Assembly (NCBI GenBank): GCA_027489535.1
Contig: JAIXZO010000021.1
Coordinates: forward strand, 1-64,000
Origin: Hyphomicrobiales bacterium
GTDB lineage: Bacteria > Pseudomonadota > Alphaproteobacteria > Rhizobiales > Beijerinckiaceae
DNA: 64,000 bases
Direction: 5' to 3'
The notes under the pieces are model-generated. The model saw nothing but the letters and a program-made list of their open reading frames with translations. It did not search any database and was not told the DNA's origin. Shown in pieces: positions 25,071 through 34,307 of the stretch. The translations under genes and the position numbers were made by a program. Within the stretch, counting starts at the first letter, position 1. Each line of letters opens with the position of its first letter.

Positions 25071-27779
25071 TCAGTCCGGAACGGCGTTCCGCTCGGAGGC
25101 GCCGCGCGCGAGCCCATGCCCGCGCGCGGCCTTCTCGATCTCCATCACGAGAAGAAGCGAGAGCGCCGCGCCGGTCAAAATCGCCCAGATTTCGAACGGA
25201 ATCGGTCGGACCTGCAAAATGTCGCGGAGGCCCGGAACGTAGGGCGCCGCGATGTGAAGGGTCTGCGCCAGGACGACCGCGACGACGACGAGGCGGTTGT
25301 TGCGCAGGGGAACGTCGAAGACCGATCGGTGCTCCGACCGGCAATTGAGGACGTGGACGTTCTCCAAGGCGACCATGAGCGACAGCACGATGCTGCGCGC
25401 CTCCGTCTCGGCATAGCCGGCGGCGAGCGCCCCGTAGAAGACGGCCGAGGCCAAGAGGCCGGCATGCACCCCCGATACGACGATCTGGCGGATCATCAGG
25501 CGATCCGTGAGCGGCTCGTTCGGGGGACGGGGCGGACGCGCCAGCACGTCCGGATTGCCGCGTTCGAGGGCGAGAGCGACGTCCTGCCCCCCGTTGGTGA
25601 CGAGATTGAGCCAGAGCAGCTGGGTGGCGAGCAGGGGAACCGGGAGGCCCGCGGCGAGCGAGACGGCGAACAGCACGATTTCAGCCGCGGCCGTGCTGAG
25701 CAACAGGTAGACCACCTTCCGAATGTTGGAATAGGCCACACGCCCTTCTTCGATGCCGGCGACGATGGAGGCAAAGCGGTCGTCGGTCAGCACCAGATCG
25801 GCGGCATCGCGGGCGGCATCGGTACCGTCACGACCCATGGCGATGCCGAGATCGGCGCGCTGCAGCGCGGGCGCGTCGTTGACGCCGTCGCCCGTCATGG
25901 CGACGACGTGTCCCGCAGCCTGCAGGCTTTCGACGATCATCACCTTTTGAAGCGGCTCGATGCGCGCGAAGACGGAGGCGGCGGCGATGCGGGCCGGGCT
26001 CGCGCCGGCCAATTCCGCTCCCGTGACGACGTCGGCGGCATCCGCCGACATTCCCAATGCGCGGGCGACGGCGCGAGCCGTCACGGGGTGGTCGCCCGTG
26101 ATCATCTTCACGGCAACGCCGGCGCGCCGGCAGCTCTCGACCGCCTCCCGCGCCTCGGGCCGAAGAGGATCGATGAAGCCGACCAAACCGTAAAACGTGA
26201 GATCGCCGATCTCGCCGGCGGGCGACGCGGCCTCTTCCGCACCGCCGGGCATCGGCTTTCCCGCGACGGCGAGGACGCGCAACGCGTGCCCCGCCATGGT
26301 CTCGGCGACGGCCAGGATCGCCGCCCAGTCCACGTCGCGGCAGAGCGGCAGAATGACCTCGGCCGCCCCCTTCACGTGCACGACCCGCGCATCCTCATGC
26401 AGCGTCACCGTGGCGGCGAAACGGCGTTCGGCGGAGAAGGGAACTTCCCCCAAGCGTCGGGCGTCTCGGCGGACCGTGCCGTAATCCACGCCGGCCTTGG
26501 CGGCCAGCACCAAAAACGCGATGTCGACCGTATCGCCCGAACGGCCCTCCGCGCCGCGATCCGGATCGAACGCCGCATCGTTGCAGAGAGCGCCGGCGGT
26601 CGCGAGACGATGAAGGTCCGCCGCGGCGTCGGGCGACGGCGCCGTACCTTGGCGCAGCACCTCCCCTTCCGTCGTGAAACCCTCGCCGCCGATGTCCAAT
26701 TCGCCGTGGCCCGGCAGCCATACGCGCTTGGCCGTCAGTTCGTTGAGGGTCAAGGTGCCCGTCTTGTCGGTCGCGACCACGGTGCATGAGCCCAGCCCTT
26801 CGACTGCGGGCAGACGGCGCACGATGACGTTGCGCCGGGCCATGCGACGCGCCGCGACCGACAGCGCGACCGTGACCGCAACGGGCAAGCCCTCGGGAAT
26901 GATCGAGACGGCAAGGGCGACCGCGAGGAAGAACGTCTCGCGCAGGGGCGCGCCTTCCGCGGTGCGCCACACGACCAACAGGGCCACCGTCGCCAACGAT
27001 GCGACGCCGAGGCGGCGCGTAAGCAGCGCCAAGCGGGCGGTCAGAGGCGGTGCGGTGGCGGGGGCATCGAGCGCGCCCGCGATGCGGCCGAACTCCGTTC
27101 GCGAGCCGGTGCGGACGACCGCGCCGAGGCAGCGGCCGCGCAACAGCGTCGTGCCCGCATGCAGCATCGTGATGCGGTCGCCCAAGGGCATGGCGGCCGG
27201 CAAGGCCTCGCCCACGGCCTTGTCCGCCGGCATCGACTCGCCCGTGAGCCCCGACTCGTCGGCCGAGAGTTCCGCGCCCTCCAAGATCCGGATGTCGGCG
27301 GGAACCCGATCGCCCGCCTCCAGCAGCACGATGTCGCCCGGCACCAGGGACGCGCCGTCCACCTTGACCACGACGCCGTCGCGCAAAGCGCGTGCGGAGG
27401 TTCGAACGGCGGAGCGCAAGGCTGCGGCGTCGGATTCCGCCCGCGCCTCCTGAACGGCCCCGATCGCGGTATTCAAAGCGATCACGAGCAGGATGAACGC
27501 GGCATCGTCGAATTCGCCGAGACCGGCGGACACGGCGGCCGCGGCGATGAGCAGATAGATCAGCGGGCTGCGGAGTTGGCCGAAAACGACCGCGGTCAGG
27601 GATTTTCGTCTCGGCTGCGGCAGCGCGTTGGGGCCGAAGCGGGCCAAGCGGGCGGCGTGCTCCCGTCGGGACAGTCCCGCCGGCACTGTCCTCAAACGGT
27701 CGAACGTATCCCGCAAGCCCCATGCATGCGGGGCGTCGTCTTCGACGAAGGGCGCCTCGTCGGCATCGTCGGGCATCAT
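25071..27779 (-). CDS. P-type cation-transporting ATPase (type II)
   Basis: 902 residues. N-terminal cation-ATPase domain (RFGPNALPQPRRKS), the TGES actuator motif (ESGLTGES), the membrane-embedded ion-site PEGLPVAVT, the phosphorylation site DKTGTLT, and TGDGVNDAPAL in the hinge. PEGLPVAVT and the N-terminal domain place it with Ca2+/Na+,K+-type pumps, not with heavy-metal CPx pumps. No Cys-x-x-Cys metal domain is present. ATG 27779 comes one base after the upstream stop; an ATG at 27818 would overlap that gene by 38 bases. Although downstream of the peptide-kinase genes on the same strand, its function seems unrelated. Confidence 0.9.
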   Translation of the reverse strand: MMPDDADEAPFVEDDAPHAWGLRDTFDRLRTVPAGLSRREHAARLARFGPNALPQPRRKSLTAVVFGQLRSPLIYLLIAAAAVSAGLGEFDDAAFILLVIALNTAIGAVQEARAESDAAALRSAVRTSARALRDGVVVKVDGASLVPGDIVLLEAGDRVPADIRILEGAELSADESGLTGESMPADKAVGEALPAAMPLGDRITMLHAGTTLLRGRCLGAVVRTGSRTEFGRIAGALDAPATAPPLTARLALLTRRLGVASLATVALLVVWRTAEGAPLRETFFLAVALAVSIIPEGLPVAVTVALSVAARRMARRNVIVRRLPAVEGLGSCTVVATDKTGTLTLNELTAKRVWLPGHGELDIGGEGFTTEGEVLRQGTAPSPDAAADLHRLATAGALCNDAAFDPDRGAEGRSGDTVDIAFLVLAAKAGVDYGTVRRDARRLGEVPFSAERRFAATVTLHEDARVVHVKGAAEVILPLCRDVDWAAILAVAETMAGHALRVLAVAGKPMPGGAEEAASPAGEIGDLTFYGLVGFIDPLRPEAREAVESCRRAGVAVKMITGDHPVTARAVARALGMSADAADVVTGAELAGASPARIAAASVFARIEPLQKVMIVESLQAAGHVVAMTGDGVNDAPALQRADLGIAMGRDGTDAARDAADLVLTDDRFASIVAGIEEGRVAYSNIRKVVYLLLSTAAAEIVLFAVSLAAGLPVPLLATQLLWLNLVTNGGQDVALALERGNPDVLARPPRPPNEPLTDRLMIRQIVVSGVHAGLLASAVFYGALAAGYAETEARSIVLSLMVALENVHVLNCRSEHRSVFDVPLRNNRLVVVAVVLAQTLHIAAPYVPGLRDILQVRPIPFEIWAILTGAALSLLLVMEIEKAARGHGLARGASERNAVPD

Positions 27780-27780
27780 T

Positions 27781-28917
27781 TCACTCGGAGTCGCGGACCG
27801 CCCTCGACGCTGCACCAACGCGGAAGGTCGGCGTTCCGACGCGTCCGGGCTCCGTTTTGGGCCCGACGCCGAGGGGCAGCAGGGCGGTGTCGGCCGGCGG
27901 CGGCGGGACTACGATGCCTGCGGCACGGCGCAGGGCGTCGACGGCGCTCATTTCGCCGAGCCGTGAACGGCGCATGACCCACGCGGCCTTGCCCCAGAGG
28001 CGCAGCGCATCTCCCGTGAAGCCCGGACCTCGGCGCAGACGTCGCAGACGTCGCCCGACCGCGCCTGAAAAGCCTCCGATGGCGTGGGGAATGCGCGTGC
28101 CGAAAAACGCCTCCAGAAGTTCGGACTGCGCCGCGACGGCGGAGCGTTCGAGGGGCGCGGCGGCGGCGGCGCGGAGCGCGGCCCAGTCGATCCCGCCGGC
28201 GCGGATCAGGGCGTCGCATTCCACGAGATGCCGCAATTCGAAGGCCCCGCGCCAGAGCCCTCCGTCCCGCAACTGGTCGTGCAGGACGAGGTGGAGCAGG
28301 CGCGCCGCAGGGTCCGGGATCAACGCGACGGCGACGCCGCGGACATGCGCCACCGGAGGTTTTGCGAGACGGTCGAGAGCGGCATAGGCCGCGTGGCCGC
28401 GCTGCGGCGAATGCAGCTCGATCGGCGCGGCGTCGCTGCCGCGATACAAGACGTCGCTGGCCTCGTTGGGCGCGGACCAGAGCCGATGCCCCGCGGCCAT
28501 GAGAATGCGGCGGGCCTCCGCACGCTCGGCCTCCGTCACCACCAGATCGAGATCGCCCATCATGCGGCGCGGCAGATCGGCATCCGACGCCGTGAACAGG
28601 TGGATCGCGCCCTTGCTCAACAAGGGCCGGATATCCGCCTCGGCCAGCCGCAGGAGCGCTTCTTCGAGTTGCGCGCGCAGCTTGAGATTGCGCGCCGCGT
28701 TGCGGGCGTGAATGAAGCGCAGATAGCCGCGGGCCTCGTCGGGAAGCGCCGGATCATCCGCCCGGCCCGCTTGCGTGATCGCACCCCACAGCGCCGGGAC
28801 GAGCCAGGACTCGTTGGCGAGCGCAATCGTCGCGTCCCAATCGACGGACGCGGGAACGGGGTCCCCGCGCAACAGGCCGAGGACGACCGACAGGGGCGAG
28901 GACGCGGGGAGCGTCAC
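27781..28917 (-). CDS. nucleotidyltransferase-family protein of an HPr-rel-A-type cluster
   Basis: 378 residues from a GTG at 28917 that overlaps the previous stop (GTGA). MMGDLDLVVTEAERAE holds the G-x-D-x-D/L-D motif of the NTP_transf_5 fold, and PIELHSPQRG supplies the third acidic position. The rest is helical and resembles the aminoglycoside-type nucleotidyltransferases found with PqqD and HprK-related kinases. Such clusters are thought to modify a small peptide, but no product is characterised to my knowledge. The Pro/Ala-rich C-terminal tail of about 50 residues is unconserved. Coupled translation and order support a joint function with the upstream two genes. Confidence 0.7.
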   Translation of the reverse strand: MTLPASSPLSVVLGLLRGDPVPASVDWDATIALANESWLVPALWGAITQAGRADDPALPDEARGYLRFIHARNAARNLKLRAQLEEALLRLAEADIRPLLSKGAIHLFTASDADLPRRMMGDLDLVVTEAERAEARRILMAAGHRLWSAPNEASDVLYRGSDAAPIELHSPQRGHAAYAALDRLAKPPVAHVRGVAVALIPDPAARLLHLVLHDQLRDGGLWRGAFELRHLVECDALIRAGGIDWAALRAAAAAPLERSAVAAQSELLEAFFGTRIPHAIGGFSGAVGRRLRRLRRGPGFTGDALRLWGKAAWVMRRSRLGEMSAVDALRRAAGIVVPPPPADTALLPLGVGPKTEPGRVGTPTFRVGAASRAVRDSE

Positions 28918-30080
28918 GGCGTCCCGCAATCCGCGGCGCGCGACAGCAGACGGACGGCCTCGTCCAACGGAGCGCCCGACAGGCGCAGGCATTCCGCCCC
29001 GCGCAGCATGATGACGAGCGCGGCGAAACCGTCCGCGTCGAGTCGACGATCCGGCGTGTAGGCGCCCCGCAGCAACCCGTCGAGCGCGGCGACGGGATCG
29101 GCGGCTTCCAGAGACGGCCCCTTCCCGGCGCGGTTCAGCAGCACGAGGCGTTCGACCGGAAACGATCCGGCAAGAGCGCGGACGGGGAGATAGCGCACGC
29201 GCACGCCGTCGGGCCGGAGATGCTCCGGCAGAGCCGCCAAGCGCGGCTCGAAGGCTTCGGCGAGCGCCCATGCGCCGGATTTGACGGCTGCGGGGAAGGC
29301 CACCGGGAGAACCCGCCCGTCATTTTGCAGCAGCACGAGATCGTCGCAGGCCATGACGCCGGCGCGGCCGGACAATGCCGTCGCAAGCGTGGTCTTGCCC
29401 GCGCCGGGCGGGCCGGACAGCAGCGTGGCCCGCCCCTCGCGCACCAGCGCGGCGGCGTGCAGCGCGAGCGCGTAATCGCCGCGTTCGAGCACGACGGAGA
29501 CCAAGGCCGCCTTGAGAGCAGGCACGAAGGCGGCGGGGCGCACGCGCGCGCCCGGTACGCCGTCGATGAACAATTGAACGGAATCGTTGCGGGCCACGAT
29601 GCGGATGACGGCGGCAGCGGGCGCATCGTCGGGCGCGCGGAACGTCGCCGACAAGACCGCGCAACGCCGTTCCAGCGCGCGATGGGAGAAGCGGAGATCG
29701 ATGCGGACGCCGGCGACGACGAGCGGGCGCTCCAACACGGACCCGTCCCCGATCATCGAGGCGGAACGTCGCGGGGCCGCACATCGCGAGGCCGCCTCGC
29801 GACGCAGCCTCTCGTCCCGATCGGCGACGTTCTCGATCAGGCCGAGCTCCCTCCACGCGTCGACGGCGGTTTCGACGATTTCCCGGTCATGATCCGACCA
29901 GCGGCGCGACGCGCTCAACTCGCCGAGCGAGGACGTGCGGGGCAGGCCCGCCTGCAACTCCGCCCAGATCGCGCAGGCCGTCTCGTTGAGCTCGAAGACC
30001 TGTTGGCGCGCGTGCGAGAACAGCAGGGCACGCCCGCCGAGCTTCATGGCGACTCCGGAAAGGACGAGATCGGAGACCAT
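28914..30080 (-). CDS. fused PqqD-like and HprK-related kinase protein
   Basis: 388 residues from the ATG at 30080, overlapping the stop of the peptide gene (TGATG). Residues 1-85 are a PqqD-like peptide-recognition domain with the LNETACAIWAELQAG signature. From about 110 a HprK-related P-loop kinase follows: LLSGPPGAGKTTLATALSG (Walker A), then ACDDLVLLQNDG (Walker B), and VRVRYLPVRAL. In most HPr-rel-A systems the PqqD protein and the kinase are separate genes; here they are one. A peptide is likely captured by the first domain and phosphorylated by the second. A longer upstream start would overlap the peptide gene out of frame and is unlikely. Confidence 0.75.
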   Translation of the reverse strand: MVSDLVLSGVAMKLGGRALLFSHARQQVFELNETACAIWAELQAGLPRTSSLGELSASRRWSDHDREIVETAVDAWRELGLIENVADRDERLRREAASRCAAPRRSASMIGDGSVLERPLVVAGVRIDLRFSHRALERRCAVLSATFRAPDDAPAAAVIRIVARNDSVQLFIDGVPGARVRPAAFVPALKAALVSVVLERGDYALALHAAALVREGRATLLSGPPGAGKTTLATALSGRAGVMACDDLVLLQNDGRVLPVAFPAAVKSGAWALAEAFEPRLAALPEHLRPDGVRVRYLPVRALAGSFPVERLVLLNRAGKGPSLEAADPVAALDGLLRGAYTPDRRLDADGFAALVIMLRGAECLRLSGAPLDEAVRLLSRAADCGTP

Positions 30081-30313
30081 CAACCGCGGGACCCGGGCAC
30101 CCTCCCGTGTGCCGCGTGGCCGGGATGGCCATGGGAGCCGCGCCCGCCGCCGACCGACCCGCCTCCCCCGCCCGACTTGGCGAGCGCATCCGAGTTCATG
30201 GTGGTGGAGAGCAACAGCGTGACGGCCGGCGGGGTGACGGCCGCGAAACGTCCGCACGCCTTCAGGAAGGCGCGGCGATCTTCGTCCGCCTCGGCTTGCG
30301 TGTCGTTCGTCAT
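30080..30313 (-). CDS. small Tat-signal, Gly/His-rich peptide; candidate modification substrate
   Basis: 77 residues; GAGGAG is seven bases before the ATG at 30313. The N-terminus carries a twin-arginine motif (RRAFLKACG) then a hydrophobic stretch FAAVTPPAVTLLLS and ALAKSG. The last 31 residues are mostly Gly, Ser, His and Arg (for example SVGGGRGSHGHPGHAAHG). It is first in an overlapping operon with a PqqD-HprK fusion and a nucleotidyltransferase, so it is the natural precursor peptide, with the leader bound by the PqqD domain. Tat signals on a precursor of this sort are unusual. It could instead be a small exported metal-binding protein. Confidence 0.65.
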   Translation of the reverse strand: MTNDTQAEADEDRRAFLKACGRFAAVTPPAVTLLLSTTMNSDALAKSGGGGGSVGGGRGSHGHPGHAAHGRVPGSRG

Positions 30314-30533
30314 GTTCGCTCCTCGGGAGTTCAACCGTTCACGGCGGGAACTATGCAGGAGCCGGACAGAGCGCGGCAGTCGGCCGATCGGGCGGAAAGC
30401 GGCTGCGGCATACCACCTGCGGCGGAGGGCCCTCGGCCGTCGGGGCCCTTTCGCCGAACGCGATCGCGGAAAACGTCGACACACGTCGAATCCGATCGAG
30501 CGGATTTCCGATCGATTCACAATATTACGTAAC

Positions 30534-30558
30534 GGAACTTTATGGTCGAGCTTGCGTT
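30534..30558 (+). promoter_or_regulatory. EcfG-type general-stress promoter
   Basis: GGAAC (30534-30538), 16 bases, then CGTT (30555-30558), exactly the alphaproteobacterial general-stress consensus GGAAC-N16/17-CGTT. It lies 50 bases upstream of the ATG at 30608 and rules out the earlier in-frame ATG at 30542, which falls inside the promoter. Confidence 0.7.
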
Positions 30559-30607
30559 CTTGTTCCACGCCGGAAGCGCGGGGTTTCCGGAGAACGGAGA
30601 CGCGACG

Positions 30608-30922
30608 ATGGACGATCATCCGGCGGAGATGGAAAGCCTCTCGATGCGCGAGGCGAACCTCAAATTGCAGCATGCCGCGTTGAGCATCCGCGCTGCGGTG
30701 TTGGACCTGAAGATCGCGATGGCCGACCTGGACAAGGCGCTCGACGAAGTCCGCGTCGCGGCGATGCAGCTTTCCGAAGCGGTGCGGCCGCGCGGCGTCA
30801 TCCTCGATCTCGCGCCCTTGAACGTCGGGATCGACGACGCAACGACGGCGGAGGACGAAGACGCGCCGCATCGGGGCATCCTCGAAGCGTTCGACGTCGC
30901 GCCGGGCACGCGGGGACATTGA
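30608..30922 (+). CDS. small hypothetical protein under a probable general-stress promoter
   Basis: 104 residues. Helical heptad-like N-terminal two thirds ([20 protein letters not shown] and [20 protein letters not shown]) suggest a coiled coil; the tail is acidic. No signal peptide and no known domain. The start at 30608 is set by an EcfG-type promoter at 30534-30558 and a GGAGA before it. The promoter implies induction during stationary phase, desiccation or osmotic stress. It stands alone between the divergent peptide operon and the dioxygenase gene. Confidence 0.65.
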   Translation: MDDHPAEMESLSMREANLKLQHAALSIRAAVLDLKIAMADLDKALDEVRVAAMQLSEAVRPRGVILDLAPLNVGIDDATTAEDEDAPHRGILEAFDVAPGTRGH

Positions 30923-31073
30923 GGGACGGACGACGCGGACGAGGCGCCGGTTGCACCGCGATCGGGCCCATCTTGCGTTCGTGCAAGGAAACGCCGCTCG
31001 CATTTGCGGCGGCAGGTTCTATCTCACGGTTCGACACCGGCGCGCAGACCGTGCCGCCTGCAAGGACCGAACG

Positions 31074-32024
31074 ATGAACCTCACCGGAATCCACCATCTG
31101 ACGGCCGTGACCGCCAACGCGGCCGGCAATCACGACTTCTACACGCGCCTGCTCGGCATGCGTCTGGTCAAGAAGACGGTCAATCAGGACGACGTGAGCG
31201 CCTATCACCTGTTCTATGCCGACGGGGAAGCCTCGCCGGGGTCGGACCTCACCTTTTTCGATTGGCCGGTCGGCCCCGAACAACGCGGCACGCACAGCAT
31301 CGTCGCGACGGGGCTGCGCGTGAACGGTGCGGCGGCGCTCAAGTGGTGGAAGGCGCGGCTGGATGCCGAGGGCGTACGCAGCGAAGACATCCGCGAGATC
31401 GACGGCAGGCTCACGCTGCGCTTCGAGGATTTCGAGGGGCAGCGGCTGTTCCTCGTGGACGACGGCGGCGTCGGCCCCTCGCATCCCTGGGACCGGAGTG
31501 CCGTACCGGCCGAAATGCAGATCCGCGGCCTCGGCCCGATCATCCTCAGCGTGCCCGAACTCGCGCCCACGGCCGCGGTTCTGACGCATCTGATGGACAT
31601 GCGGGCGGAGCGCGAATACGCGCTCGGCGACCGCAAGGTGCACGTCTTCGCCATGGGCGAAGGCGGCCCGGCGGCCGAATTGCACGTGAAGATCGAACCC
31701 GATCTGCCGCCGGCGCGGCAGGGGGCGGGCGCGGTCCATCACGTCGCGTTCAGGACGCCGGACGAGGCGAGCTACCAGGCGTGCCTCGACAAGCTGCAGA
31801 GCCTTCGCGTGCCTTCGAGCGGCCCGGTCGACCGCTTTTATTTCCGCAGCCTGTATTTCCGCGAGCCCAACGGCATCCTGTTCGAGATCGCGACGGACGG
31901 GCCGGGCTTCGCCGTGGACGAGCCGAAGGACACGATGGGGGAAAGCCTCGCTTTGCCGCCGTTCCTCGAGCCGCGCCGCGCGCAGATCGAGGCGGGCTTG
32001 AAGCCGCTGATCGTGAGGCACTGA
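31074..32024 (+). CDS. ring-cleaving dioxygenase-like VOC protein (MhqO type)
   Basis: 316 residues. Two tandem vicinal-oxygen-chelate halves: the first opens [20 protein letters not shown] with a conserved His, the second carries [13 protein letters not shown] and then [14 protein letters not shown] with the Glu ligand. This arrangement is that of MhqO/YkcA-type extradiol dioxygenases, which are linked to quinone or hydroquinone detoxification. An iron site of two His and one Glu fits H8, the H of VHHVAF and the E of FEIATD. It is preceded by an in-frame open stretch that I do not count as coding. The actual substrate is unknown. Confidence 0.85.
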   Translation: MNLTGIHHLTAVTANAAGNHDFYTRLLGMRLVKKTVNQDDVSAYHLFYADGEASPGSDLTFFDWPVGPEQRGTHSIVATGLRVNGAAALKWWKARLDAEGVRSEDIREIDGRLTLRFEDFEGQRLFLVDDGGVGPSHPWDRSAVPAEMQIRGLGPIILSVPELAPTAAVLTHLMDMRAEREYALGDRKVHVFAMGEGGPAAELHVKIEPDLPPARQGAGAVHHVAFRTPDEASYQACLDKLQSLRVPSSGPVDRFYFRSLYFREPNGILFEIATDGPGFAVDEPKDTMGESLALPPFLEPRRAQIEAGLKPLIVRH

Positions 32025-32080
32025 CCGGAACTCCGGCGGCGGCGGCCCGTTGATGCGGACCGTCGCCGAGGAGAATTTCG

Positions 32081-32404
32081 ATGCGTATCGTTCTGCCGCT
32101 CGCCGCCGCCCTGATCGCGGCAATTCCCGCCGCATCGGCGCAGGACGTCCCCGAGATCGAGGCCTGCCGCACCTCGGGGCTGATCGCTCTCAAGGAGCGC
32201 TCTCCCTCCATCCGCGACGTCTACATCGACGAGGACAGCCTCACCGTGGCCAAGGCGAACACCAAGGTCGAGGACACGCCCATCCGGACCGTCATCTTCG
32301 GCGAGGCCTATCTGGAGAAGGGCAAGAAGGAGAAGCCCCACCGCTTCGTCTGCCTCATCGGCGAGAAGGGCAAGGTGGTGCTCACCTTCTTCACGGAGCG
32401 GTAA
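32081..32404 (+). CDS. hypothetical exported protein
   Basis: 107 residues; GAGGAG lies eleven bases before the ATG. A signal peptide with Ala-x-Ala cut (LIAAIPAASAQ, cleaved near residue 20) precedes a short domain with two Cys (EACRTSGL and HRFVCLIG) that could form a disulfide. Such small periplasmic proteins are common in Rhizobiales and have no known role. It follows the dioxygenase by 56 bases and may share its transcript. Confidence 0.7.
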   Translation: MRIVLPLAAALIAAIPAASAQDVPEIEACRTSGLIALKERSPSIRDVYIDEDSLTVAKANTKVEDTPIRTVIFGEAYLEKGKKEKPHRFVCLIGEKGKVVLTFFTER

Positions 32405-32437
32405 GGGAAGCGGGCGCCGAAACGCCCGCCTCCCCGA

Positions 32438-33076
32438 TCAATGCGCGGCAAGGGCGGGAGGGATGACGCCGAGTTCCCGGAAGCCGAAGATCATCAGCTG
32501 CACCGCGAGTGCGGCGAGCAGGATCGAGACGACGCGCAGGATCACGTCGCCGACCGCGCCGGACTTTTCGCCGTCCTTCTTCTGCTTCACCGCGCCGGCC
32601 GCGAACCACATCACCACGAGATTGATCAGCATCTGCGTGCCGAGCGCGGCGAAGGCGACGAGTTTTTCGCTGAAGGCGTCGTAACGGCTCATGATGACGA
32701 CGAGCGCGACGATGGCCTGCGGCGTGGCCAGCAGCGGCATAGCCAGCGGGTAGATCGCGATGTCCCCGCCCGAGGCCTTTTCCTTGTCGTCATGGCCTCC
32801 GTCGCCGAGCACGATTCCCAGCGCGAAGATCAAGAGGATCAGCCCGCCCGCGATCTCGAGCGCCGGCAACGTGACGTGGAAGAATTTGATGATCCGCTGT
32901 CCGAGGAAGGCGAAGACGAACAGAACGATGCTGGACACCAGCACCGCCTTCACGGCCACGCCGCGGCGCTCGGGTACCGTCATGCCGCCGGTGCCGGCCA
33001 TGAGAACGGCCAATGCTTTCGTAGGTCCGGCGACGATGCCGAACACGATCAGAAGATCGATGAAACCGAAACCCAT
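32438..33076 (-). CDS. marC: MarC-family integral membrane protein
   Basis: 212 residues with about six membrane helices. IVFGIVAGPTKALAVLMAGT near the start resembles the MarC pattern N/G-P-x-K-A, and IYPLAMPLLATPQAIVALVV matches the second MarC repeat (P-L-A-x-P-x-x-A-G-P in relatives). The link of MarC to multiple antibiotic resistance was not upheld in E. coli; transport activity of the family is unclear. It is divergent from the HlyD gene with 106 bases between them, which may hold both promoters. Confidence 0.8.
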   Translation of the reverse strand: MGFGFIDLLIVFGIVAGPTKALAVLMAGTGGMTVPERRGVAVKAVLVSSIVLFVFAFLGQRIIKFFHVTLPALEIAGGLILLIFALGIVLGDGGHDDKEKASGGDIAIYPLAMPLLATPQAIVALVVIMSRYDAFSEKLVAFAALGTQMLINLVVMWFAAGAVKQKKDGEKSGAVGDVILRVVSILLAALAVQLMIFGFRELGVIPPALAAH

Positions 33077-33182
33077 GGGGGCACCCCTCGCCTTTTGCGT
33101 TCGGCGCGCCCGAATGCACGCGCTTGTTCAAGCTGGGGCATAGCATTAAACACCGTATCGGGCGATATCGGCCGAAATAGGC

Positions 33183-34307
33183 ATGGAGACTGCGATGACG
33201 GGGACGGACACCGCCGCCGAGCCTGCGGGCGCCGACCCCGCTCCGGCCGATCCCGTGCGGGCTTGGACGCTGCGCGTTCTCGCGGTTCTCGGCCTCATGC
33301 TGGTGCTGCAGATCGTCAGCGACCGCACCGCGCCGGTCACCTCCATCGGCACGGTGGAGGCTTTGGTCATCCCGATTTCCGCGCGCGTGGCCGGCGAAGT
33401 GGCCGAGGCGGGGGTGCGCGACGACCGCGTGGTGAAGGCCGGCGACATGCTGTTTCGCATCGATCCGACGCCCATGCGGCTCGCCGTCGACGCCGCCGAG
33501 GCCCGCGTCGCCTCGGCGGGCCAATCCATCGGAGCGTCGACCGCGCAGGTCGTGTCGGCCCAAGCCAAAGTGGCGGACCAGCGCGCGGCCCTTTCGAACA
33601 TGCGTGCACAGTCCGAACGCACGATCGAGCTGGTCAGCAAGGGCGTGCTCGCCGCCTCGCGCGGCGACACGGCGCTCAATGATCTCAAACGCGCGGAAGC
33701 CTCGGTCGAGGCGGCCGAAGCGGAGTTGCGGCGATCCCGCGAGTCGCTGGGGCCGGAGGGCGACGCCAATCCGCAACTGCGCGCGGCCATCGCCGATCTC
33801 GAAAACGCGCGTTTCAACCTCGCGCGCACGACGGTGGTGTCCCCGACGGACGGCTATGTGAGCGGCGTGCGCCTCGGCGTGGGGCAATATGCGCAGCCCG
33901 GGCAGCCGCTGATGAACGTCGTCGATCTCGGCTCGGCCTGGGTGATCGCCTATTTTCGCGAGAATCAGCTCGAAAACATCGCCTTGGGCGACCCGGTGGA
34001 GATGACGCTCGACATTCGTCCCGGCGAGGTGCTGCGCGGCAGAGTCGTCGGCTTCGGCGCGGGCGTCGCGACCATCAACCAACAGGCTCCGGCCGGGGGC
34101 CTCGTGCAGACGCCGGCCTCCGGCAAGTGGCTTTCCGCCGCTCAACGCCACCCCGTGCGCATCGCGTTCGAGGGTGAGGGGATCCCGCGGAAGGTCCGCG
34201 TCGGCTCGCAGGTGACCGCGCTCGTCCGCACCGAAAGCTCCGGCCCGCTCGCGCCGCTGTGGTGGTTGTGGATCCGGTCGCTGGCCGTGCTGTCCTATGT
34301 CTATTGA
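33183..34307 (+). CDS. HlyD/EmrA-type membrane-fusion protein
   Basis: 374 residues. An N-terminal membrane anchor (LRVLAVLGLMLVLQIV) follows a Pro/Ala-rich cytoplasmic tail. Then come the split lipoyl domain (ISARVAGEVAEAGVRDDRVV and later VVSPTDGYVSGV), a long coiled-coil hairpin over about 95-200, and the barrel (SAWVIAYFRENQLENI). This is the periplasmic adaptor of an aromatic-acid or drug efflux system such as AaeA. The next gene overlaps by 11 bases and encodes the membrane partner. A second ATG at 33195 is possible. Confidence 0.88.
   Translation: METAMTGTDTAAEPAGADPAPADPVRAWTLRVLAVLGLMLVLQIVSDRTAPVTSIGTVEALVIPISARVAGEVAEAGVRDDRVVKAGDMLFRIDPTPMRLAVDAAEARVASAGQSIGASTAQVVSAQAKVADQRAALSNMRAQSERTIELVSKGVLAASRGDTALNDLKRAEASVEAAEAELRRSRESLGPEGDANPQLRAAIADLENARFNLARTTVVSPTDGYVSGVRLGVGQYAQPGQPLMNVVDLGSAWVIAYFRENQLENIALGDPVEMTLDIRPGEVLRGRVVGFGAGVATINQQAPAGGLVQTPASGKWLSAAQRHPVRIAFEGEGIPRKVRVGSQVTALVRTESSGPLAPLWWLWIRSLAVLSYVY

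Noticed and set aside
23249-25117. Extension of the monooxygenase frame to about 1040 residues over the chemoreceptor
   Set aside because: The N-terminal FAD motif starts right at 23248; the extension is antisense to the chemoreceptor gene.
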